Assembly: GCA_028820655.1 (NCBI GenBank)
Contig: JAPPIK010000057.1
Coordinates: forward strand, 1-50,205
Origin: Candidatus Poribacteria bacterium
Lineage (GTDB): Bacteria > Poribacteria > WGA-4E > JAJDTR01
Length of the DNA: 50,205 nt
Reading direction: 5' to 3'
Shown piece after piece: positions 1 through 10,921 of this stretch; positions within the stretch are counted from its first letter, which is position 1; each line of letters opens with the position of its first letter. The translations under genes and the position numbers were made by a program. The notes under the pieces are model-generated. The model was given only the letters and a program-made list of their open reading frames with translations. It ran no database searches and was not told the origin of the DNA.

Positions 1-309
1 TAAGAAGAGAAAAGCAAACAAATTGACCAGAAAGCAGTGAACTACTAAGTCCCTAGAATTATACTGTGGCAAACTGTCCAATGCCATTATTGAAGTATCG
101 CCCATTGGGAATCCACTAATAGTATTCCTCTATGATGGCAGTGCAGCCATAGCGTCCAGCAGTTCCTCTCGAGGCGTCCCTGTCGCGGTCGAAGTTCACT
201 CCCTTGATCCTCGCCTGCGGCGTGCGGTCAAGAGTGTGGGTCGCGTCACAATCGCATTATCGGAAACCACCATATGCACTGTTATCGAGCGAATAGGCAT
301 TATAATTAT
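1..309. other. Upstream non-coding or remnant region
   Basis: No complete gene was recognised. An open frame on the plus strand runs from about 41 to a TGA at 311-313. It overlaps the ATG at 310 in an ATGA arrangement, but it has no ATG, GTG or TTG near its beginning and no family I recognise. It could be the tail of a decayed gene or chance. The overlap is the only hint that translation of the next gene might be coupled to it. Confidence 0.3.
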
Positions 310-3300
310 ATGAGCAAACAGAGCCTCAAACGCACAATAGCCATTGTGCTTTGCACGTGTTCACTGACCATCATCTCCGATACGGCGGCAGCCCCGCCCC
401 TACCACATACGTATCACGGCAGAGACTATCCAAATGACACAGATTATATCTCATTCCTACAGAGATTCCCCAGTTATGCAAAGTCGCTGTGGCGCAGCAA
501 TTATCGCGGAGATCCCAATTTAGGCTATTTTGGCACCGGCGCACATGATCACAACCAGATGCGATCTCACGCAAACTTCATTTTCGTTTGTGCGCTTCTC
601 TACGCAGACGAGAATTACGATTCGTCCGTGTCTAGAATAGACCGAGACTGGTTGCTGACTCAAGCGCGCGCAGCCCTAAGATTCCTCACGGATACACATG
701 TCACCGGGGATCGGGTGTGTGTCGATGGACGTAAATGGGGAAAACAACCAATTCAGTGGTTAGCGCCGTGGGTAATGTCGAAGGCGTTAGCAGGGGCGCG
801 CCTCATTTGGGACGAACTGACCGAGGTTGAAAGGGTTTCAATCCAGCGCATGGTGGTGCAAGAAGCCAATTACCAGTTGAAACAGCGCGCCTTGTCGCGC
901 GTGTATGGGGATTCGCATGCTGAATTCAATGCCATAAATTCCGAAGTTCTAGCTTGGGCAGCTAGTTTATATCCAACGCATGCGAACGCAGATGCATGGT
1001 TGCTTAAGGCGCAGGAACAGTTCATGAACACGCTTTCGGTTGCTCAGGACCGACAAAACGCAGCGATCGTAGATGGCAAGCCGGTGAGTGAATGGGTCTA
1101 TACTACAAATGTGCATCCAGATTTTACACTTGAAGGCCACGGTGGATATCAGTTTGACTATATTGCCGTGCCGTTGCATTCTCTTGCTTGGGCGTATTAC
1201 GCGTTTGTTAGTAACGGTCAACCTGTACCCCAATCCCTATTTCACAATCTCTTGAACGTGTGGAATGCCGCCAAGCGAACCCATCTCTATTCAGGGCGTT
1301 TCGCTTACCCGCAAGGCAAGGATTGGGCACGGCACGTATACGGCCCTTACTTCATCGTACCCGTGTTGGTGTTGCTTCAAAATGAATTTGGCGAATCAGA
1401 CGCTCGATTCGTAGAGCAGCTTCGCTTTGGAGCGTTTCAGTGGGAACAGCAGCAGAACAGCCGCGGAAGCGTTTTCGGTAGACGATTCGGATATGAGCGC
1501 AAAGGTTGGCCAGTGATATATGAAACGGATTGTTATGCGAATTTGGGGCTGGCATACCTACTTCACCAATACGGCCCTTCGATTCACGCGGAAAGCGCGC
1601 ATGACTTTCAAGAACGGGTCACGGGTAATTTTCACAGCAGATTCTGCCGGTTTCTTTACGCTCGAAATAACAAGGTGTTTGTATCGTTCAGTTGGAAACA
1701 CCTTACAAGGAATTATCCGATGGCGCTATTCGTACCGGGGGACGATTATATGGTGGAATGGGCCGACGCCAATCTAATGGGGACTCTAAGGGTGGAAAAC
1801 GCCGACATGAGCCGAACCACCGCGCGCCAAAAAAACCGTCTAATCGAGGACGGCTTTGTCACTACCGGCCACATTCAAGAGGGGCGATTAGGAGGCACTT
1901 TTGGAGTGGATCACTACGTCAGTTTCACAGCCTTGCCAAGGAACAGCATGGCTGTATTGATAGAACTGTTGGTTGCAAAGAAGACGATCCGTGTAGCGGA
2001 GCAGTCAGGATTGTCGTATTACCTTCCAAACGATATTTTCAACGATGGTAGCAGACTCGTAAATTGGGAGAGAGACAACGCGCGCTTGCGAGGAGCAAGG
2101 GGAGTGGGAACAAGCCCCGTAGTCATGGATTCAAGTTGGGTCAATATAGACAACAAACTTGGTATCATTAGCGTGCCGGATAACGGTCGGTTTCAGTTCT
2201 CGGCGGGGAATAGAAGTATTTGGAACGGGCAGATAAGCGAGCGAATCGACTACGTGCCGACATCGGTGCGACGCATATATAATCGGGATGATGTCATCCG
2301 AGCGCAGGCGTATTTTTTTTATAGCGGAAATGCGCGTTCGACGCGAAAGATGGCGCGAACCGAAGTTCAATGGTTGAGCGCGGACGAAAGTCTCGTCAAA
2401 GCGGTGGCGTTCATTGATGGGAGATCCAATCGTCTGATAGCCGCCAACTTCGGTCGCACGTCGGTAGACACTACTATCCGACTGCAGAGCGGAGAAAGAT
2501 TAGAGGTGCGTATTCCAGGGTTAAGTACCGTGATACTGGATGAGGTCGCCGGATCCGAAATCGTACACCCGAAGGACAACGGAACGATGGTGCTCGTACC
2601 AGCAGGCGATTTCATCATGGGAACGACGCATTCACAACTTCAGAGAATTCTCCAGGGACGGAAGGATGCCGACTTTCTCAGGACGATCTTTGCACATGAG
2701 CAACCGCAGCACGTCGTTTATCTCGACTCATTTTACATCGACAAATACGAGGTCACCAATCGCCAATTCGAGAAGTTTGTGGATTCGACGGGATACGTCA
2801 CAGATGCGGAGAGACAGGGCTGGGGATTCTTGTGGGACGGATCTAATGAATGGCCTCGACCGAGAGGAGCATCGTGGCGTGCCCCCCACGGCCGTGGAAG
2901 TTCAATTGAGCGTAAGGACAACCACCCTGTGGTGCAAGTTAGCCACAACGACGCATTGGCGTACTTAAAATGGGCGGGGAAACGGCTGCCGACCGAAGCA
3001 GAATGGGAGAAGGCTTCGAGAGGCATAGACGGTCGACTTTATCCATGGGGAAATCAGTGGGATCCATCCCGCCTGAACTCATGGGAGGCGGGACCGCACA
3101 GGACTACACCGGTTGGAAATTATCCCAAAGGGGTCAGTCCTTACGGTGCATACGACATGGTAGGCAATGTGTGGGAGTGGGTGTTCGATTGGTATCACCC
3201 CACATATTACCGTACTCCTCGCGAATGGTCAAATCCGAGGGGGCCGGCAACGGGAAAACATCGTGTATTGCGAGGGGCGTGCTGGTTAAACCAAAAGATT

Positions 3301-4047
3301 GTCACGCGGTGTGCCCATCGCGACAATTTCGTAACCGTGCCCGATTTTCGCGTTCACCTGGGAGGATTCAGGGGTGCGGTATCTGCAAACCGGTTCGGGG
3401 GCGCATCAAGATTTCGCAATCTTGAAGATGTGAACTCGGATGGAGCCGTTAATCTATTGGACTTCATGCTGGTGGCTAGTGAATTTGGCCAACCGGTGCC
3501 TAGTCAATCCACTCCGGATGTCAACCTTGACGGGCTGGTTGACGTTGCGGATTTGACTCTTGTTGCGTCACACATCGTCGAAGATGATGTGCCTACGGCA
3601 GCGCCGAGCGGCAAGATGCATTATTCTCAACATCAACTCGCCAACATGCGCAACGCACTTGACAGTATGGAAGCCCTTGCCGATCCTTCGCCCGGTATGT
3701 TAATTGCGCGTGAGTTTCTCAGGGATTGGTTGAGACCTATTCCAACAATTGTTACGGCTACGAAATTGCTGTCCAACTACCCTAATCCCTTCAATCCAGA
3801 AACTTGGATTCCCTATCAGCTATCGGCTGATGTCGACGTTCAGATCCTGATCTACGATGTTTCGGGTACTCTCGTGCGTCTATTGGAAATTGGAAATAAA
3901 AAGGCCGGGGTTTATGATCTGAAATCCAAAGCAGCGTATTGGGACGGGAAGACGGAAAACGGAGAACCTGTTTCGAGTGGTCTGTATTTTTATCAACTCC
4001 GCGCGGGCGAATTCACCTCAGTTAAGCGCATGGTAGTAATCAAGTAG
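310..4047 (+). CDS. Secreted lyase-like / SUMF1 fusion with dockerin-like repeats and C-terminal sorting tag
   Basis: Exported multidomain protein of about 1245 aa. From the ATG at 310 the N-terminus is a good signal peptide (basic MSKQSLKR, hydrophobic core, small residues ending near TAAA). An in-frame ATG at 274 would spoil that signal. Residues about 30-740 look like a helical-toroid polysaccharide lyase-type region, judged by overall pattern only. Residues about 758-1023 form a formylglycine-generating-enzyme/SUMF1-type domain (MVLVPAGDFIMGT, RLPTEAEWEKASRG, GNVWEWVFDWYH, RVLRGACWLN, GGFRGA). Only the RCAHRD cysteine matches the FGE active-site pair, and the partner five residues earlier is Lys. 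True sulfatase activation is therefore unlikely. Two calcium-loop repeats follow (VNSDGAVNLLDF, DVNLDGLVDVADL; about 1040-1092), then a FlgD/T9SS-like tag from about 1152. Role inferred: cell-surface or extracellular glycan processing. Confidence 0.85.
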   Translation: MSKQSLKRTIAIVLCTCSLTIISDTAAAPPLPHTYHGRDYPNDTDYISFLQRFPSYAKSLWRSNYRGDPNLGYFGTGAHDHNQMRSHANFIFVCALLYADENYDSSVSRIDRDWLLTQARAALRFLTDTHVTGDRVCVDGRKWGKQPIQWLAPWVMSKALAGARLIWDELTEVERVSIQRMVVQEANYQLKQRALSRVYGDSHAEFNAINSEVLAWAASLYPTHANADAWLLKAQEQFMNTLSVAQDRQNAAIVDGKPVSEWVYTTNVHPDFTLEGHGGYQFDYIAVPLHSLAWAYYAFVSNGQPVPQSLFHNLLNVWNAAKRTHLYSGRFAYPQGKDWARHVYGPYFIVPVLVLLQNEFGESDARFVEQLRFGAFQWEQQQNSRGSVFGRRFGYERKGWPVIYETDCYANLGLAYLLHQYGPSIHAESAHDFQERVTGNFHSRFCRFLYARNNKVFVSFSWKHLTRNYPMALFVPGDDYMVEWADANLMGTLRVENADMSRTTARQKNRLIEDGFVTTGHIQEGRLGGTFGVDHYVSFTALPRNSMAVLIELLVAKKTIRVAEQSGLSYYLPNDIFNDGSRLVNWERDNARLRGARGVGTSPVVMDSSWVNIDNKLGIISVPDNGRFQFSAGNRSIWNGQISERIDYVPTSVRRIYNRDDVIRAQAYFFYSGNARSTRKMARTEVQWLSADESLVKAVAFIDGRSNRLIAANFGRTSVDTTIRLQSGERLEVRIPGLSTVILDEVAGSEIVHPKDNGTMVLVPAGDFIMGTTHSQLQRILQGRKDADFLRTIFAHEQPQHVVYLDSFYIDKYEVTNRQFEKFVDSTGYVTDAERQGWGFLWDGSNEWPRPRGASWRAPHGRGSSIERKDNHPVVQVSHNDALAYLKWAGKRLPTEAEWEKASRGIDGRLYPWGNQWDPSRLNSWEAGPHRTTPVGNYPKGVSPYGAYDMVGNVWEWVFDWYHPTYYRTPREWSNPRGPATGKHRVLRGACWLNQKIVTRCAHRDNFVTVPDFRVHLGGFRGAVSANRFGGASRFRNLEDVNSDGAVNLLDFMLVASEFGQPVPSQSTPDVNLDGLVDVADLTLVASHIVEDDVPTAAPSGKMHYSQHQLANMRNALDSMEALADPSPGMLIAREFLRDWLRPIPTIVTATKLLSNYPNPFNPETWIPYQLSADVDVQILIYDVSGTLVRLLEIGNKKAGVYDLKSKAAYWDGKTENGEPVSSGLYFYQLRAGEFTSVKRMVVIK

Positions 4048-4668
4048 GCTTGGGCACGAAGCGGATTCACTCCGGGAACGAAAACTCGAGAAACCAGATT
4101 CATCTATACTTTACGCCATCGGAAGTTGCTTTTTTTAAGAGTCAAAAATTGAGCGTAAACGGAGCGTGGGTTTTGCAGGAGGTAGGAGGAGTTCCCACCA
4201 ATTCCCGACCGTCGCGATTCGGAGAAGATCTCTATCGCACACACTCTTCATTCGCTTGGTCTCCTACGAACCTTCGGTACTCAATTGCGCAAAATTAATT
4301 GATGCTGAGAATAGATTATCCATTGTGCGAGGGAAATACGGTTTCACAACCATCAGACTATAGAATCCGACGTCGAATTGGACATCGATCCAATTGGCTC
4401 AAGGGGTCACACTTAGCCCAGGGCCTATACGGCACTTGGTATGAGTTGGAAATCCAAGACTGAAATAAACATGCGCGGATTCATTTTGATGTGTTGCCGA
4501 TCAATTGTGGTGATTTCTTTTCTCGTTCCCTTGAAAGTAGATTCCTTGTCATAATGGCCTTTTCTACATTCGCGAAAGAGAAGGCCAACGAGGCTGTTAG
4601 GTTTGAAATCAGATAAATCAGGGCAACCAGTGTGCCATTCGCAGGAGGCAGAATACGAATCGCTTCGC
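4048..4668. other. Intergenic region, no gene seen
   Basis: About 620 bases between two large secreted-protein genes. Short open frames occur (for example 4050-4298 and 4425-4670) but they show no recognisable domain or start signal. No hairpin followed by a T-run was found after the first gene. An in-frame TTG at 4603 is a possible upstream start for the next gene. Confidence 0.5.
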
Positions 4669-7600
4669 ATGCAACCTATTTATAGTCGCTTACTCTGCCC
4701 ATTCTTATTTCTCTTTTGTTTTATCGAGCCAACGTGGGCGGAATCGATCATCCGCACCGTTTACGCCGACTCCACTAGCCTCGTCGTTGAATTCAAGTTG
4801 CCAGAATTACGATTCAGCGAAGTAGTCGATGGGGGTGATACGTACTCTCAAGTTACTTTTGACGGTTCCCATCACACGCTGAAAGATGGCTACCCACAGC
4901 TTCCCACCTATTCGCAATTGATTGGAATTCCCGTTCGCGAGGTTCCACAAGCCACAGTGATCAACTCCCAGTTTGATACTCGGCCTACCGAGAAAATCCT
5001 GCCTGTACAGGCAGACCTCGTACGTGAATCCGAGTCATCACACGTTCCGCGCTCAGTTCGGAATGAGATGAACACAGATTTCTATGGGAAAAACCGATTT
5101 TACCCGACACATTTGGTTGAGATCATTCCGATTGGCTTCATCCGGGACCAGCGAGTCGCGCTACTTAAGATTCAACCTATTCAATATAACCCCCGGTTGT
5201 CACGACTCAAAATTTATCGGTCAATGCAGATTCGAGTCGAATTCAATCAACCGACACATTCCGGTTCTCAAGCGTTTACCACCTATCAGCCATCAAGACC
5301 GTTCGAAGAATTATTTCAATCAAGGCTGCTCAACTATAATCAATCCAAGGCATGGCGGATGCCACGGCAATCACAGGCTCAATTTGCCTCCACGTTTTCA
5401 GAAGGCGAGATGGAGCAAAGATACAGAATCTCGGTTAAACTCACCGGTATGTATCGAATTGCTTATTCCAGACTACAGCGGGCAGGGGATCCATCCAGTA
5501 TCGACTTAAATACGATAAAGCTTGAAAACAACGGGCGCATGGTCGGAGTGTACATCTTTGATAAAGCCGAGGACGGGAAGTTTGACCGCGAGGATTCCAT
5601 TATATTCTATGGTCAAGCGATTGTTGGAGACAAATACACCGACACGAACGTGTATTGGCTATCTTGGAATAGTCTCGAGAGTTCGCGCGTAGGGGTTAGC
5701 GACGCCCAGCTAAAGACTCGGGGCATACGGCTACCGATAGCGTTTCTGAAGAGGGAACGCTTTGAAAGAGACATTTTTCATGATGCCTTAGAGGCGGCTG
5801 ACGCCGACTCGGGGGATGCGGATCACTACTTTTGGGCTCGCTTCAAAAGCGGCGAGGACAAACCGTTTCCAATTGACTTACCGGGCGCGGTGCCACGCGA
5901 ATTGATACACCGTTCCGCAACGGTCCGCGTGAAGCTTCAGGGGGTCTCCCTATTTACTCATAAAGCGAGAATTCTCCTCAATAAGAAATGGATTGCGCGC
6001 ACACAGGACTGGAGGCGACAGGATGATATTCTGACGATCCACGAATTTGACCAGCGCCGATTTCTTGTCCATCATACGACCAACGAGTTAACCGTGATTG
6101 CCGACCCCAACCCCAGAGTATCTACAGACGGGATCGAGTTTTACCTTGATTGGTTTGAATTCGACTATTGGCATAGTTTCAAGGCTTTGTCCGGGTCGCT
6201 AGAGTTTAACTCCATCACCGAACCTGAATCTAACGGGATTGTTCAATACCGCGTCGAGAATTTGCGCAACAGCGAAGTTGACGTCTATAAGATACGTAAT
6301 GGTAGCATTGTCGAAAAGATGGTCAACGGGAGAATCAGTCAAAATGCCAACGAAGATTTTCAGATTGTGTTCGAGGATGTGGTCACGCAACCGACCAGTT
6401 ATATTGTACTTGATAGCAGTGCCTACGAGAACGCCAGTATAGTTCCGGCGAAGCCGCAAACACTCAAAAACCCTGCGAATCAGGCTGATTATATTGTAAT
6501 CAGCCACAGAAATTTCCTTGAAAGCATACAACCCTTAGTCGAATTTCGACGTTCTCAAGGAAATTCCGTCATTGTAGCGGATATCGACGATGTATACGAC
6601 CAGTTCAATTACGGCGTGTTCAACCCGTATGCCATCCAACACTTCTTGCGCTATGCATACACGAGTTGGCGACAGCCAGCTCCTTCCTACGTGCTTCTCG
6701 TTGGCGACGCGCATTGGGACTATAAGGGCGCAAGCCGCGAATATTGGCGGCTAGTCGGCAAGAGGTTTACACTCCCTCCCATTTATGTTCCTACAATTCA
6801 CGGCTGGGCACCGGTAAGCGGCGAAACGGCAATGGATCATCGATTTGTCACCGTCAGCGGCGATGACACACTTCCCGACATGTTCATTGGACGATTGTCG
6901 GTTCAACGTTCAGATGAGTTAGATGACATGGTGAAGAAACTCATCGATTATGAACAAAACCCCAATGTTGGCGTGTGGCAACGGACGCTCGCCCAAGTCT
7001 CGGACGACGAAAAGAGCAATAGCATTGATTGGATATTCGAAGACAGCCGCAATCGCATCATCAAGGAATACATCCCAATTGCTTTCGACACACGCGAAAT
7101 TTACCTTAGAAAAATCGGGAGTCCCGAGCGCACAAACCGGCTCATCCTTAATTCTATTGATGAAGGTCTGCTGATTCTCGAATATGCAGGACACGGCGGG
7201 TCCGAAACATGGGCGGATGAGGGCATTTTTCGGATCGAGAATATCCCAGGGATGAGGAATCAATACCTTCCCTTTGTTATAACAACCACCTGTCTCAACG
7301 GGCAATTTGACAGGCCTCTTGAGTACGGCTATCGTAGTTTGAGTGAAGAATTCATGATGGGATTACACGCTGCGGTCGGCACGTTGAGCGCCACGCGCCT
7401 GACGTTTGCAACGGCCAACGCAGCGTTTGACGAAGATCTGTTCGACTCCATATTCAATGTGAAACCGGCAACCCTTGGCGCGATAACTGCCGATGCAAAA
7501 ATAAAATTTATAGGAGAGGCAGCAAGCAAAAACAGGGGATCATGGATTCCCGGCGCCGAACAGTACATTCTTTTTGGAGACCCCGCGACTCGGTTGGCAT

Positions 7601-10600
7601 TTCCCGATATGAAAATTAAGGTAGAACTGAGTGATATTGCACTGAATCCCAACAAGCAGTTAGTGATAAAGCAGAATACGATCGGGAACCAAGAGTTTAA
7701 TATAGCAACGGGCGAGAGAAGATTCATTACTGCCACGGACTTCAGTACAGAACGATTGTCGGCGGCAGTTGTGTTTGCAAATAGTTTCGACGAGGATCCT
7801 TACAACGATCTGTCCGCGCGGCAGGACCAACTCAATGTTTGGAAAGGCGAATTTGGCGCAATTCGCTTTGACTTGCCGCTTGGTGTGACTGCGGGGCGCG
7901 GGATTGTGCGACTGTTCGCGAGTGACGGTGAGCGCACGGCTTTAGGCGGCGCGGAATTTTGGACCGAACAGCCGAGAATCCATGACGTGCGAGAAGAACT
8001 GGACAGAGAATCAGCCAATGCACTAAATCTCCGTGTACAGATTGTGGATGATGCCGGACAGGCCGGAGTCGAGTCGGTCGATGTAGTGTGGAACGATACC
8101 GTCTTGTACAAAACGCGCACGACGCCAATGATCCCCGATCCGCAATTTTCGGCTCCCGTTTCCGACGGGGGGCGATGGTGGCGACTACAGACTCCAATTC
8201 CACTACCGCCGGCGGAGCGGTCAGTGATCTACCACATTCTCGCGACCGACAAGGACAACAATGTTGTCTATTATCCATCGGAAAAGGAGCGAAAAACTGT
8301 CAAAGTACCGGCGGATGCCAATTTGGCCATCGTTCCGAATTCACTAGACGCTCCGTCTATTCGCTATGTACGCTTGGAAGACAGCAATATGCCAGTCCTG
8401 AAAGTGGATTTAATAAACGACGGGGGAGATGACGTTCCAGTAGATGTTGAAGTCTGGTTCTCGGAGGGCGATCCTGATCGAAATGTGGATCACCAAATAG
8501 ACCCGGACGCAAATATAATCGGGAAAGTAGAGGTTAATACCTACGAATGGGTACCGGGAGACACAGTTCATCAGCAAGCTACAGCTATTTTGCCTTTGAA
8601 TGAACCGCTATCACGCGGGCACCACGAAATCCATGTTTTTGTCGATCCGACCCCGCCCGACCAGAATTCGGAAAATAGGGTTTTCGGCGTCCTTGATGAA
8701 ACGCGTTCTGCCGACAACAGGGAGGTGATCTCAATTGATGTCAACGAGTTTGCTTTTCAGCCGGAGAATGAACTGACATGCGCCAGTCTCGATCAAGTAT
8801 TTGAAGCATTTTTCACTGTTGATGCATTAGAGCCCACCACACTTTCGATAAACGCTCTTGACGCACCAATCTCCACTCAGCCGGGCCTAAGATTTGTAGC
8901 TATTCCCCAACCGGCGAACGAGCAGAATACACTCGTACGCCAATACGCCGGCGCTTCACAGGCGTATGTAATCAATCTCCCTTCATCGGATTCGCAACTT
9001 CTGCGACCTGTTGAAGTTAGATTTCGATTCGACAATGATCACCTACATGACCTAGGTATTTTGAATCCTGGCGATGTCAACAACCAAGACAACCTCTTAA
9101 GCAGAATGGGAATCTATTCTTGGAGAGAACAGACAAAAACTTGGAAACGGTTAGCGTCAAGAATCCGCTACGAGGAAAATGGGAGTCTATATCGGGAAAA
9201 ATTCCTCGCGCCAGCGCAGAATAGAAACAGAAATCCGTACGAATTGCTGGATTCACAGATTCGAATTGATTCGGAACTTACTCCAATCGGGATGTGGATA
9301 ATATTCTTTTTGGATTCGGATAGGTACCTCGTTCTGTTTCGTGACGCGGATAATTCGACTGTTAATCAGGTCGGTGCGATCGGGAAGCCGGGACAAATCT
9401 TCATTATTAACGAATTCGGTGTTCGGGTAGAAATCAAGAGGGTGGAGGAGGTGGACATCGGTAGACCGTTTGAATTTGGGGACGTGTTGACGTTTGAAAC
9501 CAAGTTGGATCGGTTTGAGCGTCTTGTCTTGTCCGAAATAAGGAATAGCAACCGGGGCAATGGAACTCCAGAACTGAACTTAAGAGTTGGGTCCGAGGAT
9601 AATTTTCGATCCGGTGATTGGCTTATTCTGTTTAGAGACAACCAAACATTTGAGATTCATGATAGATTAAACCTTTCTGATGGAAAAATCTCCGGAGATG
9701 TCCTCCTCGGTTCGGTTGGCGAACCTCTGTATATGAGCGACCCTGGCGTTGAAGTGTTGATTACTCCAGGTGAAGAACCGTTTGCGTTTGGAGACAAATT
9801 TAAGATTGGCACAAAAACGGTCAGCATAGTGACCGCGGAGGCAGCCAAATTCAGTCCGTTCGCGCTTATGGCAAGTTCGGACACACGGTCACCCAGAATC
9901 AGAATGTGGATTGAAGGAGAAGCGCTGGTATCAGGCAGCGTTATCCCGTCTCGGCCACAGATTTCCATGATTCTTGACGATTCTAACGGAATAGATATGG
10001 ATGCTTTCCGATTTGTCGTAGGCAAGAACGGGGGACCATTTAAGGAAATCACCGAATTCACAATAACAAATCCGGAGCAAGTCGCGCCGGTGACGATTTT
10101 CTATGCGCCTGTCCTTTCAGTAGGCCGCTATCTATATCGAATCTGGGCGAAGGATTTGAACGGCAATGAGCTTAGGCACGACGGCGGATATAATGAGTTC
10201 ACGCTCTATGTGGAAGAGCCGCCTGATCTTGAACCGCCGGCGGCAGAAATCCGCTTAAATCAAGAAATCTTAACGGATAGTTTGATTGTTCTAGAACAGC
10301 CCGAGATTGAGGTGCAACTTACCGATAATCGCGCAATAGAATCCAACACGATACAACTCTCGTTCGCCAAAGTAGGGGAGGAACTTAGCTCGATCCCGCG
10401 CGAGGCGTACGACTTGGTGTTTGACGAGGCTCAGCCCGACCAAGCCACTATCATATATGCACCGAGTCTAGCGAATGGCGAGTACCAAATTCAAACTTTC
10501 GCCAGTGACACGAGCGGAAATACATACGAAGGAGAGGAACTCCGCTTTCAGCTTGACGAAGAGGTAGAGATTGAAGACATACGGAATGTTCCGAATCCGA

Positions 10601-10857
10601 TACGCACCGGTACCTTCTTTACCTACAACTTCGTGCAGAGACCGGAGCAGGTGACCATCAAGATTTATTCCATCTCCGGCAAATTGGTTCGCACTATTGA
10701 AGACGCATCTTCAACGCGGGGCTACAATGAAACGTACTGGGACGCGCGCGACGAATCTGGCAGTCGATTGTCAAACGGTACGTACTTTTACAAAGTAACC
10801 GTTGAGGCAGAAAACGGAGCTATGGAGAGGGTCGGCAGACTCGCCATCTTGCGCTAA
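4669..10857 (+). CDS. Gingipain-type C25 cysteine peptidase, large secreted protein (PorU-like)
   Basis: About 2062 aa from the ATG at 4669, chosen because it begins a clear signal peptide (MQPIYSRLLCPFLFLFCFIEPTWA). An in-frame TTG at 4603 adds 22 polar residues. Residues about 30-230 resemble the C25 propeptide region. The peptidase domain spans about 607-975, beginning ADYIVISHRNF and containing SYVLLVGDAHWDY. The catalytic His is in YAGHGG (His842) and the catalytic Cys in TTTCLNG (Cys875), the His-Cys pair of the gingipain/caspase-like fold. A long run of beta-sandwich-like modules follows, ending in a FlgD-like tag (NVPNPIRTGTFFTYNF, TIKIYSISGKLVRTI, WDARDESG, NGTYFYKV). It may act as the sortase-like peptidase of a type IX-like pathway or as an independent surface protease. 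The tag differs from the NYPNPFNPETW type on its neighbour. Confidence 0.88.
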   Translation: MQPIYSRLLCPFLFLFCFIEPTWAESIIRTVYADSTSLVVEFKLPELRFSEVVDGGDTYSQVTFDGSHHTLKDGYPQLPTYSQLIGIPVREVPQATVINSQFDTRPTEKILPVQADLVRESESSHVPRSVRNEMNTDFYGKNRFYPTHLVEIIPIGFIRDQRVALLKIQPIQYNPRLSRLKIYRSMQIRVEFNQPTHSGSQAFTTYQPSRPFEELFQSRLLNYNQSKAWRMPRQSQAQFASTFSEGEMEQRYRISVKLTGMYRIAYSRLQRAGDPSSIDLNTIKLENNGRMVGVYIFDKAEDGKFDREDSIIFYGQAIVGDKYTDTNVYWLSWNSLESSRVGVSDAQLKTRGIRLPIAFLKRERFERDIFHDALEAADADSGDADHYFWARFKSGEDKPFPIDLPGAVPRELIHRSATVRVKLQGVSLFTHKARILLNKKWIARTQDWRRQDDILTIHEFDQRRFLVHHTTNELTVIADPNPRVSTDGIEFYLDWFEFDYWHSFKALSGSLEFNSITEPESNGIVQYRVENLRNSEVDVYKIRNGSIVEKMVNGRISQNANEDFQIVFEDVVTQPTSYIVLDSSAYENASIVPAKPQTLKNPANQADYIVISHRNFLESIQPLVEFRRSQGNSVIVADIDDVYDQFNYGVFNPYAIQHFLRYAYTSWRQPAPSYVLLVGDAHWDYKGASREYWRLVGKRFTLPPIYVPTIHGWAPVSGETAMDHRFVTVSGDDTLPDMFIGRLSVQRSDELDDMVKKLIDYEQNPNVGVWQRTLAQVSDDEKSNSIDWIFEDSRNRIIKEYIPIAFDTREIYLRKIGSPERTNRLILNSIDEGLLILEYAGHGGSETWADEGIFRIENIPGMRNQYLPFVITTTCLNGQFDRPLEYGYRSLSEEFMMGLHAAVGTLSATRLTFATANAAFDEDLFDSIFNVKPATLGAITADAKIKFIGEAASKNRGSWIPGAEQYILFGDPATRLAFPDMKIKVELSDIALNPNKQLVIKQNTIGNQEFNIATGERRFITATDFSTERLSAAVVFANSFDEDPYNDLSARQDQLNVWKGEFGAIRFDLPLGVTAGRGIVRLFASDGERTALGGAEFWTEQPRIHDVREELDRESANALNLRVQIVDDAGQAGVESVDVVWNDTVLYKTRTTPMIPDPQFSAPVSDGGRWWRLQTPIPLPPAERSVIYHILATDKDNNVVYYPSEKERKTVKVPADANLAIVPNSLDAPSIRYVRLEDSNMPVLKVDLINDGGDDVPVDVEVWFSEGDPDRNVDHQIDPDANIIGKVEVNTYEWVPGDTVHQQATAILPLNEPLSRGHHEIHVFVDPTPPDQNSENRVFGVLDETRSADNREVISIDVNEFAFQPENELTCASLDQVFEAFFTVDALEPTTLSINALDAPISTQPGLRFVAIPQPANEQNTLVRQYAGASQAYVINLPSSDSQLLRPVEVRFRFDNDHLHDLGILNPGDVNNQDNLLSRMGIYSWREQTKTWKRLASRIRYEENGSLYREKFLAPAQNRNRNPYELLDSQIRIDSELTPIGMWIIFFLDSDRYLVLFRDADNSTVNQVGAIGKPGQIFIINEFGVRVEIKRVEEVDIGRPFEFGDVLTFETKLDRFERLVLSEIRNSNRGNGTPELNLRVGSEDNFRSGDWLILFRDNQTFEIHDRLNLSDGKISGDVLLGSVGEPLYMSDPGVEVLITPGEEPFAFGDKFKIGTKTVSIVTAEAAKFSPFALMASSDTRSPRIRMWIEGEALVSGSVIPSRPQISMILDDSNGIDMDAFRFVVGKNGGPFKEITEFTITNPEQVAPVTIFYAPVLSVGRYLYRIWAKDLNGNELRHDGGYNEFTLYVEEPPDLEPPAAEIRLNQEILTDSLIVLEQPEIEVQLTDNRAIESNTIQLSFAKVGEELSSIPREAYDLVFDEAQPDQATIIYAPSLANGEYQIQTFASDTSGNTYEGEELRFQLDEEVEIEDIRNVPNPIRTGTFFTYNFVQRPEQVTIKIYSISGKLVRTIEDASSTRGYNETYWDARDESGSRLSNGTYFYKVTVEAENGAMERVGRLAILR

Positions 10858-10921
10858 GTTATTGCTAATCAGGAATTATACATTTGGATATCAAACGAAT
10901 GACCCTATCGGTTTTCAACAC

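Noticed and set aside
41-313. Open frame overlapping the first gene by ATGA
   Set aside because: Lacks a usable start codon near its beginning and resembles no family I know.
4050-4298. 82-codon open frame after the first gene
   Set aside because: No ribosome site, no recognisable family, odd composition; probably chance.
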